Below are positions 26,304-35,540 of a DNA stretch of 64,000 bases, piece by piece (position 1 is the stretch's first letter; every line of letters begins with the position of its first letter). Location: NCBI RefSeq assembly GCF_900182905.1, contig NZ_FXUF01000003.1:1-64000 (forward strand). The letters are read 5' to 3'. The position numbers and the translations under genes are program-made. The notes beneath the pieces were generated by a model. It saw nothing but the letters and a program-made list of their open reading frames with translations. It searched no databases and had not been told where the DNA came from. Source of the stretch: Anoxynatronum buryatiense (GTDB taxonomy: Bacteria; Bacillota; Clostridia; Peptostreptococcales; Tindalliaceae).

Positions 26304-27110
26304 ATGGACAGGATTGCGTTTACCATTTTTGGAATAGAAGTTGCCTGGTACGGGATGTTGATTGCGACGGGGATGTTGCTTGGTGTTTTACTGGCGGTGA
26401 GAAGAACAAAGGCAATCGGTGTACAGGAAGATATCATGTATGATATTGCCCTTTGGGCGATACCGGCAGGTGTCATTGGTGCGAGAATCTATTACGTTAT
26501 CTTTAACTGGGCATATTATTCTCAGGATTTGATACGGGTTCTACAGTTTCGTCAAGGCGGCTTGGCTATTCATGGCGGGATCATTGCAGGGTTTGTGACG
26601 GGATACTTTCTTTGTCTTAAGCATGGGGTAAGCTTTCTGGCCATGGCTGATGTTGCTGCTCCCAGCATGATTTTAGGTCAGGCAATTGGCCGCTGGGGCA
26701 ATTATTTTAACCAGGAAGCGTATGGCAGACCGACAGAACTGCCCTGGGCAATCATCATTGATGGTGTGGGAGTGCATCCCACTTTTCTATATGAATCAAT
26801 CTGGAATTTTTTGGTGATGGGCTGGCTGCTTTTCTACACAGATAAAAAGAAAGTGGATGGCGAGGTATTTTTGCATTATCTGATTTTATATTCTGTCGGA
26901 CGATTCTTTATTGAAGGTTTGCGCACAGATAGCCTGATGATTGGTCCCCTGCGCACAGCACAGGTTGTTTCGCTGCTTATGATCGTTGTCGGTCTTGTGG
27001 GAGTCAAGTGGCTCCGACACCAAAAGAAAAACAAACACGGTAACTCGGAGAGTTTGAACGAAAACATGATGAGTGTCAATGACGAACATCAGCAACACAA
27101 AGACAAATAA
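26304..27110 (+). CDS. lgt: Prolipoprotein diacylglyceryl transferase
   Basis: Membrane enzyme that transfers diacylglycerol from phosphatidylglycerol to the lipobox cysteine of prolipoproteins. The 268-residue protein has about seven membrane spans; the signature GRWGNYFNQEAYG (about residues 131-143) contains the essential arginine and asparagine, and HPTFLYES and the YSVGRFFIEGLRTDSL segment follow. AGGAGTG precedes ATG 26304. It is alone here, flanked by terminators; its pathway partner lspA lies at 55.6 kb. Confidence 0.95.
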   Translation: MDRIAFTIFGIEVAWYGMLIATGMLLGVLLAVRRTKAIGVQEDIMYDIALWAIPAGVIGARIYYVIFNWAYYSQDLIRVLQFRQGGLAIHGGIIAGFVTGYFLCLKHGVSFLAMADVAAPSMILGQAIGRWGNYFNQEAYGRPTELPWAIIIDGVGVHPTFLYESIWNFLVMGWLLFYTDKKKVDGEVFLHYLILYSVGRFFIEGLRTDSLMIGPLRTAQVVSLLMIVVGLVGVKWLRHQKKNKHGNSESLNENMMSVNDEHQQHKDK

Positions 27111-27185
27111 TGCTGAAAGAGTCGACAACTTGAATACCGGGTATAGGAATATATGATTGTGGATCGCGTATCAAAACGTTTTGTG

Positions 27186-27210
27186 CCGCTCTTTTGTGAG
27201 CGGTTTTTTT
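27186..27210 (+). terminator. Intrinsic terminator after lgt
   Basis: CCGCTC/GAGCGG stem with TTTTGT loop followed by seven T. The remaining 27211-27387 before the dcw cluster holds no gene. Confidence 0.85.
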
Positions 27211-27387
27211 ATTGCCATATAACAGCAAGTATTCACGCGGGAAACCATTGAAAACATGATATATTCTGGTTGAAATGGAAGAAATAAGAATATGTGTTCG
27301 TAGGAAAATGTTCCCGATGCGTTGAAAAAACGAACATTACCATGAAAAAATATGATTTTTGACTTAAAAAAAGTTGAATATTATCAA

Positions 27388-27414
27388 AAAGTGGTATAAA
27401 GTGGTATAAAGTGG
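27388..27414 (+). promoter_or_regulatory. MraZ operator: three AAAGTGG direct repeats
   Basis: AAAGTGG occurs at 27388-27394, 27398-27404 and 27408-27414, exactly 10 bp apart with TAT between the copies, 38 bp before mraZ. This matches the AAAGTG(T/G)-N3 repeat array reported as the MraZ site in Mycoplasma. A weak -35/-10 pair (TTGACT at 27359-27364, TATCAA at 27382-27387, 17-bp spacer) lies immediately upstream, so MraZ would bind at the promoter's downstream edge. Confidence 0.65.
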
Positions 27415-27451
27415 AGAAGATGACCATAGAAGATAGGGATGGGTGGCGCGC

Positions 27452-27883
27452 ATGTTCATTGGTGAGTATTCTCATACAATTGATACAAAGGGCAGGCTAA
27501 GTATGCCGGCGCGTTTCCGTGAAATTTTGGGAGAATCATTTATTGCAACCAAAGGACTGGATCAGTCTTTGTTTGTGTATCCAATGGAAGAATGGCGAAT
27601 TCTGGAGGATAAACTGAAACAACTGCCATTGACCAATCAAAATGCGCGCGCTTTTGTCAGGTTTTTTTTCTCAGGAGCAACTGAATGTGAGCTTGATCCT
27701 CAGGGACGAATTCGAATTCCCGCCAACCTCAGAGAACATGCCGAGCTGGAGAAAGAAATAGTGATTATTGGTGCAGGAACACGCGTTGAAATTTGGAGTC
27801 AGCATGTATGGTCAAATTATATTGATGATGAGAATCTTAGTTATGATGAGATCGCAGGTAAAATGCAAGAATTGGGCATATAA
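27452..27883 (+). CDS. mraZ: Transcriptional regulator MraZ
   Basis: A 143-residue ring-forming AbrB-fold protein that regulates the dcw cluster. The two family repeats are visible as [14 protein letters not shown] near residue 12 and [14 protein letters not shown] near 82. The family N terminus MFIGEY fixes the start at ATG 27452; an in-frame GTG at 27443 adds three residues. The ribosome site is poor (GGGATGGG), which may keep the level of this regulator low. It is the first gene of the cluster and sits behind its own probable binding site. Confidence 0.96.
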   Translation: MFIGEYSHTIDTKGRLSMPARFREILGESFIATKGLDQSLFVYPMEEWRILEDKLKQLPLTNQNARAFVRFFFSGATECELDPQGRIRIPANLREHAELEKEIVIIGAGTRVEIWSQHVWSNYIDDENLSYDEIAGKMQELGI

Positions 27884-27907
27884 AACGAGACTGAGGAGCT
27901 GACCCGG

Positions 27908-28849
27908 ATGGAAACACAACATGTGTCTGTGATGCTTCAAGAATGCCTGGAATCCTTGGCCATTAAGCCAACTGGTGTCTATGTGGATGGCACATTGGGA
28001 GGAGCCGGACATTCAGGTGAAATAGGTCGGCGGTTATCTGCTTCTGGCAGACTGATAGGCATTGATCGCGATGAAGTGGCGATACAGCGTGCTCAAACGC
28101 ATTTGAATAATATGAATCTTCAATGCGGAGTGACAATCGTGCGGGATCACTTTTCGAATTTACGGAACATTTTGCATAATCTGCAAATAGAACATATTGA
28201 AGGGCTTTTGCTAGATCTGGGTGTATCTTCATTCCAGTTGGATGAAGCCGAACGAGGGTTTAGTTATATGCAGGACGGACCTTTGGACATGCGAATGGAT
28301 CAGCGAGAGACGTTGACAGCTAAAGAAATTGTTAACACCTATTCTGAAGAAGAGTTGGCATGGTTGATTCGTGAATACGGAGAAGAGAAATGGGCAAAAC
28401 GAATTGCAGCCTTCATTGTGAAGGCAAGGCAATTGGAGCCTGTCGAATCCAGCAGTCGACTGGTGGAAATTATCAAGCAGGCAATTCCTGCCAAAGCAAG
28501 AAAAGAAGGTCCGCACCCAGCGAAAAGAACTTTTCAGGCAATACGCATGGAAGTGAATCAAGAATTGCAACAAGTTGACAGAACGCTTGAAATTGCTGCG
28601 AAGTCACTGAGTCCTGGTGGTCGAATTGCGGTTATTTCATTCCACTCTCTGGAAGATCGCCTGGTCAAAAATACATTTAAGCGTTTAAGCGTAACTTGTG
28701 TGTGCCCGCCGGAATTTCCAGAATGCCGATGTCAGCATGTGCCACTTTTAAAGCTTGTGACACGAAAACCCTTGTTGCCATCATCTGAGGAAGTGGAGCA
28801 TAATCCCAGGTCAAGAAGTGCCAAATTGAGAGTGGCAGAACGAATATAA
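27908..28849 (+). CDS. rsmH: 16S rRNA (cytosine(1402)-N4)-methyltransferase
   Basis: RsmH/MraW methylates N4 of C1402 in the ribosomal P site. The 313-residue protein has [13 protein letters not shown] at the N terminus, SAM motif [11 protein letters not shown] near residue 31, [18 protein letters not shown], and [14 protein letters not shown], all standard. A cysteine cluster ([12 protein letters not shown]) near residue 265 is also commonly seen in Firmicute members. GAGGAG precedes ATG 27908, 24 bp after mraZ. Confidence 0.97.
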   Translation: METQHVSVMLQECLESLAIKPTGVYVDGTLGGAGHSGEIGRRLSASGRLIGIDRDEVAIQRAQTHLNNMNLQCGVTIVRDHFSNLRNILHNLQIEHIEGLLLDLGVSSFQLDEAERGFSYMQDGPLDMRMDQRETLTAKEIVNTYSEEELAWLIREYGEEKWAKRIAAFIVKARQLEPVESSSRLVEIIKQAIPAKARKEGPHPAKRTFQAIRMEVNQELQQVDRTLEIAAKSLSPGGRIAVISFHSLEDRLVKNTFKRLSVTCVCPPEFPECRCQHVPLLKLVTRKPLLPSSEEVEHNPRSRSAKLRVAERI

Positions 28850-28904
28850 CCGATTGGTTTTAGCGGGTTGATGTTATTGACTGTAGCAAAGGAGGTGTCA
28901 CCTA

Positions 28905-29405
28905 ATGTATGCTGCGGAAAGAATCAGGGAAATGGATTACGATGATTATAGGCAGATGCCCAAGCGTCAGCAGACGGCATCCAAAAAGGCAAAGCCTCAA
29001 AAAAGCTATATGCCTGAGACCTGTGCACTTTTACTATGCATCGTGGCTTTTCTTGGGCTGAATCTGTTTCTAATCAATCGTTTTGCAGAAATCACTGCCA
29101 CAAAGCATCAGGTGACACAGTTGGAAAAGAGCTTGGAACAATTGCAAAACCAACGGGAACAGCTCATGGTTGAAATTGAGCAATCGTCTAAACTGGAATG
29201 GATTGAACAAGAAGCGGTGAACCGGCTGGGTATGCGGTATCCTGACAAAAGCCAGTTGATTTATATCAGTGTTGACCCGGCCAGTGTGGCCTTGTTAGCG
29301 GGAGAAATACAGGAGGACCCGCTGGCGGAAAACGAAGATGGTGGTCTGCTGCCTTATTCCATTGAAAAGATTTTTCATAAATTTGCCGGCATACTTCGGA
29401 TCTAA
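28905..29405 (+). CDS. ftsL: Cell division protein FtsL
   Basis: A 166-residue bitopic membrane protein: basic cytoplasmic N terminus (about 40 residues, KRQQTASKKAKPQK), one membrane span (CALLLCIVAFLGLNLFLI), then an extracellular leucine-zipper-like coiled coil (HQVTQLEKSLEQLQNQREQL) and the conserved LGMRYPDKSQ. It would join FtsB/DivIC and FtsQ at the divisome. AAAGGAGGTG precedes ATG 28905. Identification rests on topology and its position between rsmH and the PBP gene. The coiled coil is followed by an unusually long tail of about 60 residues. Confidence 0.87.
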   Translation: MYAAERIREMDYDDYRQMPKRQQTASKKAKPQKSYMPETCALLLCIVAFLGLNLFLINRFAEITATKHQVTQLEKSLEQLQNQREQLMVEIEQSSKLEWIEQEAVNRLGMRYPDKSQLIYISVDPASVALLAGEIQEDPLAENEDGGLLPYSIEKIFHKFAGILRI

Positions 29406-29438
29406 AAATGGTATACTGAATCTGAAGGGGTGGTTTGA

Positions 29439-31607
29439 TTGAACCGCAGAATGGAAAGCAGCCGTAAACGGTTACTTTTTTTACATATGCTGGTTTCGTT
29501 ATTACTGTTTGTGCTGGTCTTGCGATTGGGTTGGCTTCAGATTGTGGAGGGAGAAAAATATCAGTCCATAGCAAATCGACAGCAGACAAGCGATATAGTG
29601 GTTCCCTCCAAGAGGGGTACTATTTATGACCGGAATGGTAAAGAGTTGGCGATTACAACCGTCAAAAATAGAATATGGGCAAATCCTTATTTGATTGATG
29701 AACCGGTTGAAACTGCCAGCCAACTCTCGGAAATCTTGCACATGGATGAAGAAGACCTGCTGGAACGTCTGACCAGAGAAAATACAACGCTGGTGAGTCT
29801 GGCCAGAAGAGTTGATGACAGTGTGGTTCAGCAAATGCGCGATTTGGGAGTGCGTGGAATTTGGTTTGTGGATGATAATGAACGGATGTATCCATATGGA
29901 AATTTCGCGTCGTTTGTGCTTGGACACACCAATGTTGACGGGCAGGGGATCGCGGGAATTGAACAAAGATATGAGAAAGAGCTGGCAGGTATTGCAGGTC
30001 GGTCGATTGTCAATATCGACGGAGCAAGACGGCAGCTCCCTTTTCATGTGGAAAAACACTTTCCGCCGGTGAATGGGGCCGATCTGGTGCTGACCATTGA
30101 TGAAGTCATTCAGCACTATACCGAAAGAGCTGTCAATCAAGCATGGCAAGAACATAATGCAGAACGGGTCATTGCCATTGTGATGGAAGTTAAGACTGGG
30201 GAAATTCTGTCTTTGGGCATCAAGCCAGACTACGATCCAAATCAGCCCCGTGTTCATCTTCAAGAAGCCGAACAGGAGCAGCTTGTATCGATGACTCAGG
30301 AAGAACAGATGGAGCGCTGGTTTGAAATGTGGCGAAATCCGGCGTTTCAGGAAGTCTATGAGCCGGGTTCTGTTTTCAAAGTTGTTACTGCTGCAGCGGC
30401 CCTTGAGGAAAATCTGGCGACTCCGTCGACCAAGTTCTATTCTACAGGAACAATTGATGTTGCAGGAACAACTATTCGTTCTTGGCGGTGGTATAATCCT
30501 TTCGGTGAGCAGACGTTTAAGGAAGCTGTTCAAAATTCCGACAACCCGGTTTTTGTTCAGCTGGCCCAGCAAATGGGAAAAGAATCACTTTACAGACATT
30601 TGTTCGAAGCTGGAATCACTCGGCCGACAGGCGTTGATTATCCTGGTGAAGTTAGTTCATTCATGTATTCATTGCCACAAGTTGGCCCAGTGGAACTTGC
30701 GACAATATCTTTCGGACAGGGAATATCGATCACGCCGATCCAAATGATGGTTTCAGCAGTGGCAACCATCAATGATGGAAATGTGATGCGACCACGCTTG
30801 GTGCGTGAACTGCGTAACGAAAAAGGCGAATTAATTGAGCGATTTGAACCAGAAGTAATCCGACAGGCATTTTCTGCAGAAACATCCAAACAAATGAGGG
30901 ATATCCTCGAATCAGTCGTGGCTGAAGGATCCGGCAATCGTGCCGCTGTTCAAGGTTACCGAATAGGTGGCAAGACGGGGACAGCTCAAAAGGTCATGCC
31001 GGGCGGATATCAAAAGGGCAAATACATTGCATCGTTTTTTGGTTTCTTTCCAGCAGATGACCCCGAACTGGCATTGCTGGTGATCATTGATGAACCTCGG
31101 GGTGCCGCCTACTATGGTGGTGAAATTGCAGCTCCTGTGGCCGGCGAAATTTTTCGTGAAGTGATTCGCTATAAAGAGTATAAACCGGCATATCAAGAGA
31201 CTGAAATGGACGCTCCTCCGGTGGTGGAAGTGATTGTTCCTGAAGTGCGGGACATGACGGTGGCAGAAGGTGAACGTCTTCTGAGGGAAAATTTACTGGT
31301 GATGCAGGTCGAGACTCAATCTTCACTTGGTGATCAGGCGATTATTGCTGATTTGTTTCCAAAGCCTGGCACGACTGTACCCGCGTATTCAAATGTGATA
31401 TTATATACGGGTTATGATTCCGGAACATCATCACTTGTGATGGTACCTGACTTAAGTGGGAAGACGATACGTGAAGTTAATACCATTCTAAGTGCAAGAG
31501 ACTTAAAACTTAAAATTACCGGCAGTGGATTAGCTAAAGAACAGGTTCCGGAGGCAGGTACACTTTTAGAACCGGGTTCGCTGGTAAATGTTCACTTTGC
31601 ACCATAA
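29439..31607 (+). CDS. PASTA-domain class B penicillin-binding protein (FtsI/SpoVD type)
   Basis: Transpeptidase that cross-links septal (or spore cortex) peptidoglycan. The 722-residue chain has an N-terminal anchor (LLFLHMLVSLLLFVLVL), a dimerisation domain (RGTIYDRNG, GIAGIEQRYE), the active-site serine Ser311 in EPGSVFK, the SDN triad motif and GGKTGTAQK. Two C-terminal PASTA domains follow (about residues 595-660 and 665-722). SpoVD usually carries one PASTA. As the only PBP in the cluster it may serve as FtsI, SpoVD or both. TTG 29439 is used because GAAGGGGTGG is 7 bp upstream; ATG 29451 is farther. Confidence 0.93.
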   Translation: MNRRMESSRKRLLFLHMLVSLLLFVLVLRLGWLQIVEGEKYQSIANRQQTSDIVVPSKRGTIYDRNGKELAITTVKNRIWANPYLIDEPVETASQLSEILHMDEEDLLERLTRENTTLVSLARRVDDSVVQQMRDLGVRGIWFVDDNERMYPYGNFASFVLGHTNVDGQGIAGIEQRYEKELAGIAGRSIVNIDGARRQLPFHVEKHFPPVNGADLVLTIDEVIQHYTERAVNQAWQEHNAERVIAIVMEVKTGEILSLGIKPDYDPNQPRVHLQEAEQEQLVSMTQEEQMERWFEMWRNPAFQEVYEPGSVFKVVTAAAALEENLATPSTKFYSTGTIDVAGTTIRSWRWYNPFGEQTFKEAVQNSDNPVFVQLAQQMGKESLYRHLFEAGITRPTGVDYPGEVSSFMYSLPQVGPVELATISFGQGISITPIQMMVSAVATINDGNVMRPRLVRELRNEKGELIERFEPEVIRQAFSAETSKQMRDILESVVAEGSGNRAAVQGYRIGGKTGTAQKVMPGGYQKGKYIASFFGFFPADDPELALLVIIDEPRGAAYYGGEIAAPVAGEIFREVIRYKEYKPAYQETEMDAPPVVEVIVPEVRDMTVAEGERLLRENLLVMQVETQSSLGDQAIIADLFPKPGTTVPAYSNVILYTGYDSGTSSLVMVPDLSGKTIREVNTILSARDLKLKITGSGLAKEQVPEAGTLLEPGSLVNVHFAP

Positions 31608-31653
31608 GCTGTGCGCTGGGAAAGACAGAACTCGAACCATAAGGAGATCACTC

Positions 31654-33129
31654 ATGAAACTTGAAGAAATAGTTCAAAATCAGACTTTCAAGCTGCTACA
31701 GGGAACACTGTCATGTGAGATAGGGTCAATTGTGTATGATTCACGCCAGGCCAGACCTGGAAGCCTTTTTGTATGTATCAAGGGGTTTCAAACTGATGGC
31801 CATTTGTATGTTCATCAGGCTGTCGAGCTGGGAGCTGTTGCTGTTTTGCTGGAAGAGGAACTGGCATTGCCTGGTCATCTGACGGTTGTTCAGTCACCAG
31901 ATACAAGAAAGGCTTTGTCGGCATCGGCTTCGATCTTTAATGGGATGCCATCTCAGCACCTTGACTTAGTGGGAGTAACTGGTACCAACGGCAAAACAAC
32001 AGTGACCTATTTAGTGAAAGAGATTTTAAATCATGCGGGAAAAAAAACCGGCTTAATTGGCACCATCACCAACTGGATTGGAGATCGTCAAATTCAAACC
32101 ATTCGCACCACACCTGAGTCCGTCGATTTCCAACGATTACTCAAGCAAATGGTTGATGAACAGGTGACAGCCTGTGTCATGGAGGTTTCTTCTCATTCTC
32201 TTGCGTTGGAGAGGGTCAATCATACTGAGTTTCACACAGGTGTTTTTACCAATCTTACAGAAGACCATCTTGACTTCCATGCTTCGATGGAAGCCTATTA
32301 CCAGGAGAAGAAGCGTTTATTCACAATGACTAAGCATAACAATCTGCTCAATATAGATGATGAATATGGGCGACGAATGGCAGAAGAACTGCGTTCGGAG
32401 GGCTATCCGATTATTACTTATGGGATGAGTGATGACAGCGATCTTCAGGCTATGGATTCGATCTTGGCACTGAACTGTGTTTCCTTTTATGCAAAAGGGC
32501 TTGAAATAGATCGGAAAGTGACGCTGCCTATTCCGGGAAAATTTAGTGTGTATAATGCGTTGGCGGCTATTGGAGCAGCCAGGTCGCTGGGTATCGATCC
32601 CGATACAATCTGTGAAGCCCTGAAGGTGGTAAACGGGGTTCCCGGAAGGTTGGAGCAAATCTCTGAATATACCGATTTTGGTGTCGTGGTGGATTACGCA
32701 CACACACCCGATGCCCTGGAAAATGTTCTTAAAACCATCAGACAATTTACTGAGAATCGAATTATTACTGTGTTCGGATGCGGTGGCGATCGGGACAAAA
32801 ATAAACGACCACTAATGGGGAAAATTTCTGGAGAGCTAAGTGATATAAGCATTTTAACATCTGATAACCCCCGTTCAGAAGATCCAATGGAGATCTTAAG
32901 CATGATCGAAATGGGAATTCGGGAAACGAAGGGAACGTACCAATTAATTGAAAATCGGAAAGACGCCATTAAAGAAGCGCTTTTACTTGCCAAAAGAGGC
33001 GATGTGGTATTGATTGCTGGAAAAGGTCACGAAACCACGCAAACCATTGGTCATGTGACGACCCATTTTGATGATCGGGAAGTGGCCAGATTGTTAGCAA
33101 GGGAGGCTGGCATCCATGAAGGCTGTTAG
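31654..33129 (+). CDS. murE: UDP-MurNAc-L-Ala-D-Glu:meso-diaminopimelate ligase
   Basis: Adds the third residue of the peptidoglycan stem. The 491-residue ligase has ATP motif GVTGTNGKTTV near residue 110, the central H-T/EFHTGVFTNLTEDHLDFH segment with catalytic residues, and TSDNPRSEDP near 410. The DNPR motif selects meso-diaminopimelate rather than lysine, which agrees with dapF at 58.9 kb. ATG 31654 with AAGGAG upstream is preferred to the extended frame from 31588, which would overlap the PBP gene. It overlaps murF by 14 bp. Confidence 0.97.
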   Translation: MKLEEIVQNQTFKLLQGTLSCEIGSIVYDSRQARPGSLFVCIKGFQTDGHLYVHQAVELGAVAVLLEEELALPGHLTVVQSPDTRKALSASASIFNGMPSQHLDLVGVTGTNGKTTVTYLVKEILNHAGKKTGLIGTITNWIGDRQIQTIRTTPESVDFQRLLKQMVDEQVTACVMEVSSHSLALERVNHTEFHTGVFTNLTEDHLDFHASMEAYYQEKKRLFTMTKHNNLLNIDDEYGRRMAEELRSEGYPIITYGMSDDSDLQAMDSILALNCVSFYAKGLEIDRKVTLPIPGKFSVYNALAAIGAARSLGIDPDTICEALKVVNGVPGRLEQISEYTDFGVVVDYAHTPDALENVLKTIRQFTENRIITVFGCGGDRDKNKRPLMGKISGELSDISILTSDNPRSEDPMEILSMIEMGIRETKGTYQLIENRKDAIKEALLLAKRGDVVLIAGKGHETTQTIGHVTTHFDDREVARLLAREAGIHEGC

Positions 33130-34516
33130 CCTGTTGCAAATTAGCCAATGGACATCGGGCGTTATCAAGAAATCAGGTCAGCAGAAAGAAATCAGCCATG
33201 TGACCATTGATTCAAGGCAGGTAAAGAAGGGCAGTCTTTTTGTTCCACTTAAAGGAGAAAGAGTTGATGGACATGCATTTTTAACACAGGCGGCTGAAAA
33301 CGGTGCGGCAGTGGCGTTTGTCGAAACGGGATATACCTGCCCTGCATCAACCGGGTTGTCGATGGCAGTCATTGAAGTGGACAACACCCTGCTGGCGCTG
33401 CAACAATTAGCTGCTGCTTACAGAGATCAATTTCAGCTTCCTGTAATTGGAATTACAGGAAGCAATGGAAAGACAACAACGAAAGATTTAATTGCATCCG
33501 TGCTTTCTGTAAAATATTGCGTGCACAAAAACAAGGGAAACTATAATAATCACATCGGTTTACCTTTGACACTGCTGGAACTTGAGCCGGCTCACCAATG
33601 CGCTGTACTGGAAATGGGAATGTCTGGAATGGGTGAAATCAGTGTGCTCAGTCGCTTAGCAAAGCCATCGCACGCATTGGTCACCAATGTGGGATGGGCT
33701 CATGTGCAAAACTTGGGAAATCGCGAGAATATTGCCGAGGCAAAAATGGAAATCCTTGAAGGCCTTCAGTCTGATGGAGTGCTCATCATCAATGGAGATG
33801 ATGAGTATTTACTTCAACAGATTGAACGAAAGGTGCTGAATAATTCTGTTATTCGTGTTGGATTTTCTCCGGGACTGGAAATGCAGGTGCTGGGAGTGGA
33901 AGATTTGGCTGGAGAAGGGTTTGCTTTTCGAACTAACAGGACTGGCGGTAATATCTTCCGTGTCATGCATCCGGGAATGCATCATGTTATCGGGGGTCTT
34001 TTCGCCGTTCTTATAGGTCAACTTTTCCACATGACGCCAGAAGAAATTCAGGAAGGCTTGAATAGTTTTGAACCATCTGGCATGCGCATGGAAATTATCC
34101 GTACCAATCAATGTGAGTTGATTAATGATGCGTATAATGCAAATCCCGATTCAGTTAAAGCGGCATTGAAAGTATTGAAAAGCAGGACTGGTAACCGACG
34201 CGTTGCAGTGCTTGGCAACATGTTTGAACTGGGTGAAGAGACAGAGAGACTACATCGGGAATTGGCGCATGAGCTGATGGATGCTGCAGTCGATGTACTC
34301 ATAACTGTGGGTGAGATGGCTAGGTGGATTGCGTTGGAAGCGGCCACGCTGGAGATGAATTCAAAAGAGTTGATTATTTTTGAAACTGCGACACCAGAAG
34401 AAGCTGCTTTGATTTTATCCAGAGAGACTCGGGAGAAAGATGTAATCCTTGTTAAAGGGTCACGGGCCATGGCCATGGAGAAAATTGTGGTGCAATTGAT
34501 GGAAGGGGACATGTAA
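33116..34516 (+). CDS. murF: UDP-MurNAc-tripeptide:D-Ala-D-Ala ligase
   Basis: Adds D-Ala-D-Ala to the UDP-MurNAc-tripeptide. The 466-residue Mur ligase has the N-terminal substrate domain with VTIDSRQVKKGSLFVPLKGER (split at Phe), GITGSNGKTTTKD near residue 110, EMGMSGMGEISVL, NDAYNANPDS near 340 and AVLGNMFELG near 370. ATG 33116 lies inside the last codons of murE with AGGGAGG there, so translation is coupled. Confidence 0.97.
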   Translation: MKAVSLLQISQWTSGVIKKSGQQKEISHVTIDSRQVKKGSLFVPLKGERVDGHAFLTQAAENGAAVAFVETGYTCPASTGLSMAVIEVDNTLLALQQLAAAYRDQFQLPVIGITGSNGKTTTKDLIASVLSVKYCVHKNKGNYNNHIGLPLTLLELEPAHQCAVLEMGMSGMGEISVLSRLAKPSHALVTNVGWAHVQNLGNRENIAEAKMEILEGLQSDGVLIINGDDEYLLQQIERKVLNNSVIRVGFSPGLEMQVLGVEDLAGEGFAFRTNRTGGNIFRVMHPGMHHVIGGLFAVLIGQLFHMTPEEIQEGLNSFEPSGMRMEIIRTNQCELINDAYNANPDSVKAALKVLKSRTGNRRVAVLGNMFELGEETERLHRELAHELMDAAVDVLITVGEMARWIALEAATLEMNSKELIIFETATPEEAALILSRETREKDVILVKGSRAMAMEKIVVQLMEGDM

Positions 34517-34517
34517 G

Positions 34518-35480
34518 GTGTTGCTGCAACGCTCGCTGGTATTGGCAATTCTTTTGGGTTTTCTTTTTGCTGCTGCACTGGGGCCGGTTTTGATACCAGT
34601 TTTAAAGAAAATTAAGGCAGGGCAGAGCATCCGACAGGATGGCCCACAGAGCCATCTGGCAAAACAGGGAACACCGACAATGGGTGGACTAATGTTTATT
34701 CTCGCCTCGGTAACGGCCACATTAATGATGACACAATTGGAAGAAACTCTGTTGTTAGCATTGATGGGTTTTCTCATTTTTGGAGCGATCGGGTTTGTTG
34801 ATGACTATCTCAAAGTCGTGTTGAAACGCCCCATGGGCTTAAGGGCCTATCAAAAAATGATCATGCAATTAACTGCTGCTGGCGGGTTACTGCTGTTTGC
34901 TGAAAATAGAGGCTTGGTGCCTTCTCATTTATACATTCCATTTCTGCGGGATGAACTGACGCTTGGTTGGGTGATGATACCATTTCTTATATGGGTGATA
35001 GTGGGGACTGTCAATAGCGTTAATTTAACAGATGGTCTGGATGGTTTAGCTGCAGGCACAATGGTAATTGTCAGTGGGTTTTTCAGCCTTGTGTGCTGGC
35101 ATCTTTCTTTTACTGAGTTGGCATGGTTTGCTGGTACGCTTTCAGGAGCGTGTCTGGGATTTTTGATTTTTAATATTTACCCCGCGCGGGTTTTTATGGG
35201 CGACACTGGCTCTCTGGCTCTTGGAGGCGCACTGTCAGTCATTGCCCTCATGACTAATCTAACCCTGCTTTTGCCTGTGGTAGGTGGAATCTTTTTTGCC
35301 GAAACACTCTCGGTTATTTTGCAGGTAGCAAGCTTTAAGCTGACAGGAAATCGACTTTTTAAAATGAGTCCACTACATCATCATTTTGAGTTGTCGGGCT
35401 GGTCTGAAAGTCGCGTTGTGACAACTTTCTGGGGCGTCACGATCGTTTTGTGTCTAGTGGGCATTCTCGGTATTCCCTGA
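34518..35480 (+). CDS. mraY: Phospho-N-acetylmuramoyl-pentapeptide-transferase
   Basis: Membrane enzyme making lipid I from UDP-MurNAc-pentapeptide and undecaprenyl phosphate. The 320-residue protein has ten likely spans, with QGTPTMGGLMF, the aspartate motif FVDDYLK, NLTDGLDGLA, FMGDTGSLALGG and the C-terminal HHHFELSGWSE, all catalytic or Mg-binding landmarks. The start is GTG 34518, one base after the murF stop, with GGAAGGGG upstream. Confidence 0.97.
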   Translation: MLLQRSLVLAILLGFLFAAALGPVLIPVLKKIKAGQSIRQDGPQSHLAKQGTPTMGGLMFILASVTATLMMTQLEETLLLALMGFLIFGAIGFVDDYLKVVLKRPMGLRAYQKMIMQLTAAGGLLLFAENRGLVPSHLYIPFLRDELTLGWVMIPFLIWVIVGTVNSVNLTDGLDGLAAGTMVIVSGFFSLVCWHLSFTELAWFAGTLSGACLGFLIFNIYPARVFMGDTGSLALGGALSVIALMTNLTLLLPVVGGIFFAETLSVILQVASFKLTGNRLFKMSPLHHHFELSGWSESRVVTTFWGVTIVLCLVGILGIP

Positions 35481-35540
35481 ACAGCGAGAGACGCAAGTAA
35501 GCAGTGGTTGGTGTAATTAGCATAATAGGGAGGGTTTGAC

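Noticed and set aside
29502-30572. 356-codon open frame on the minus strand
   Set aside because: It lies wholly inside the PBP gene, has no ribosome site and shows cysteine/histidine/serine-rich antisense composition; a shadow frame.
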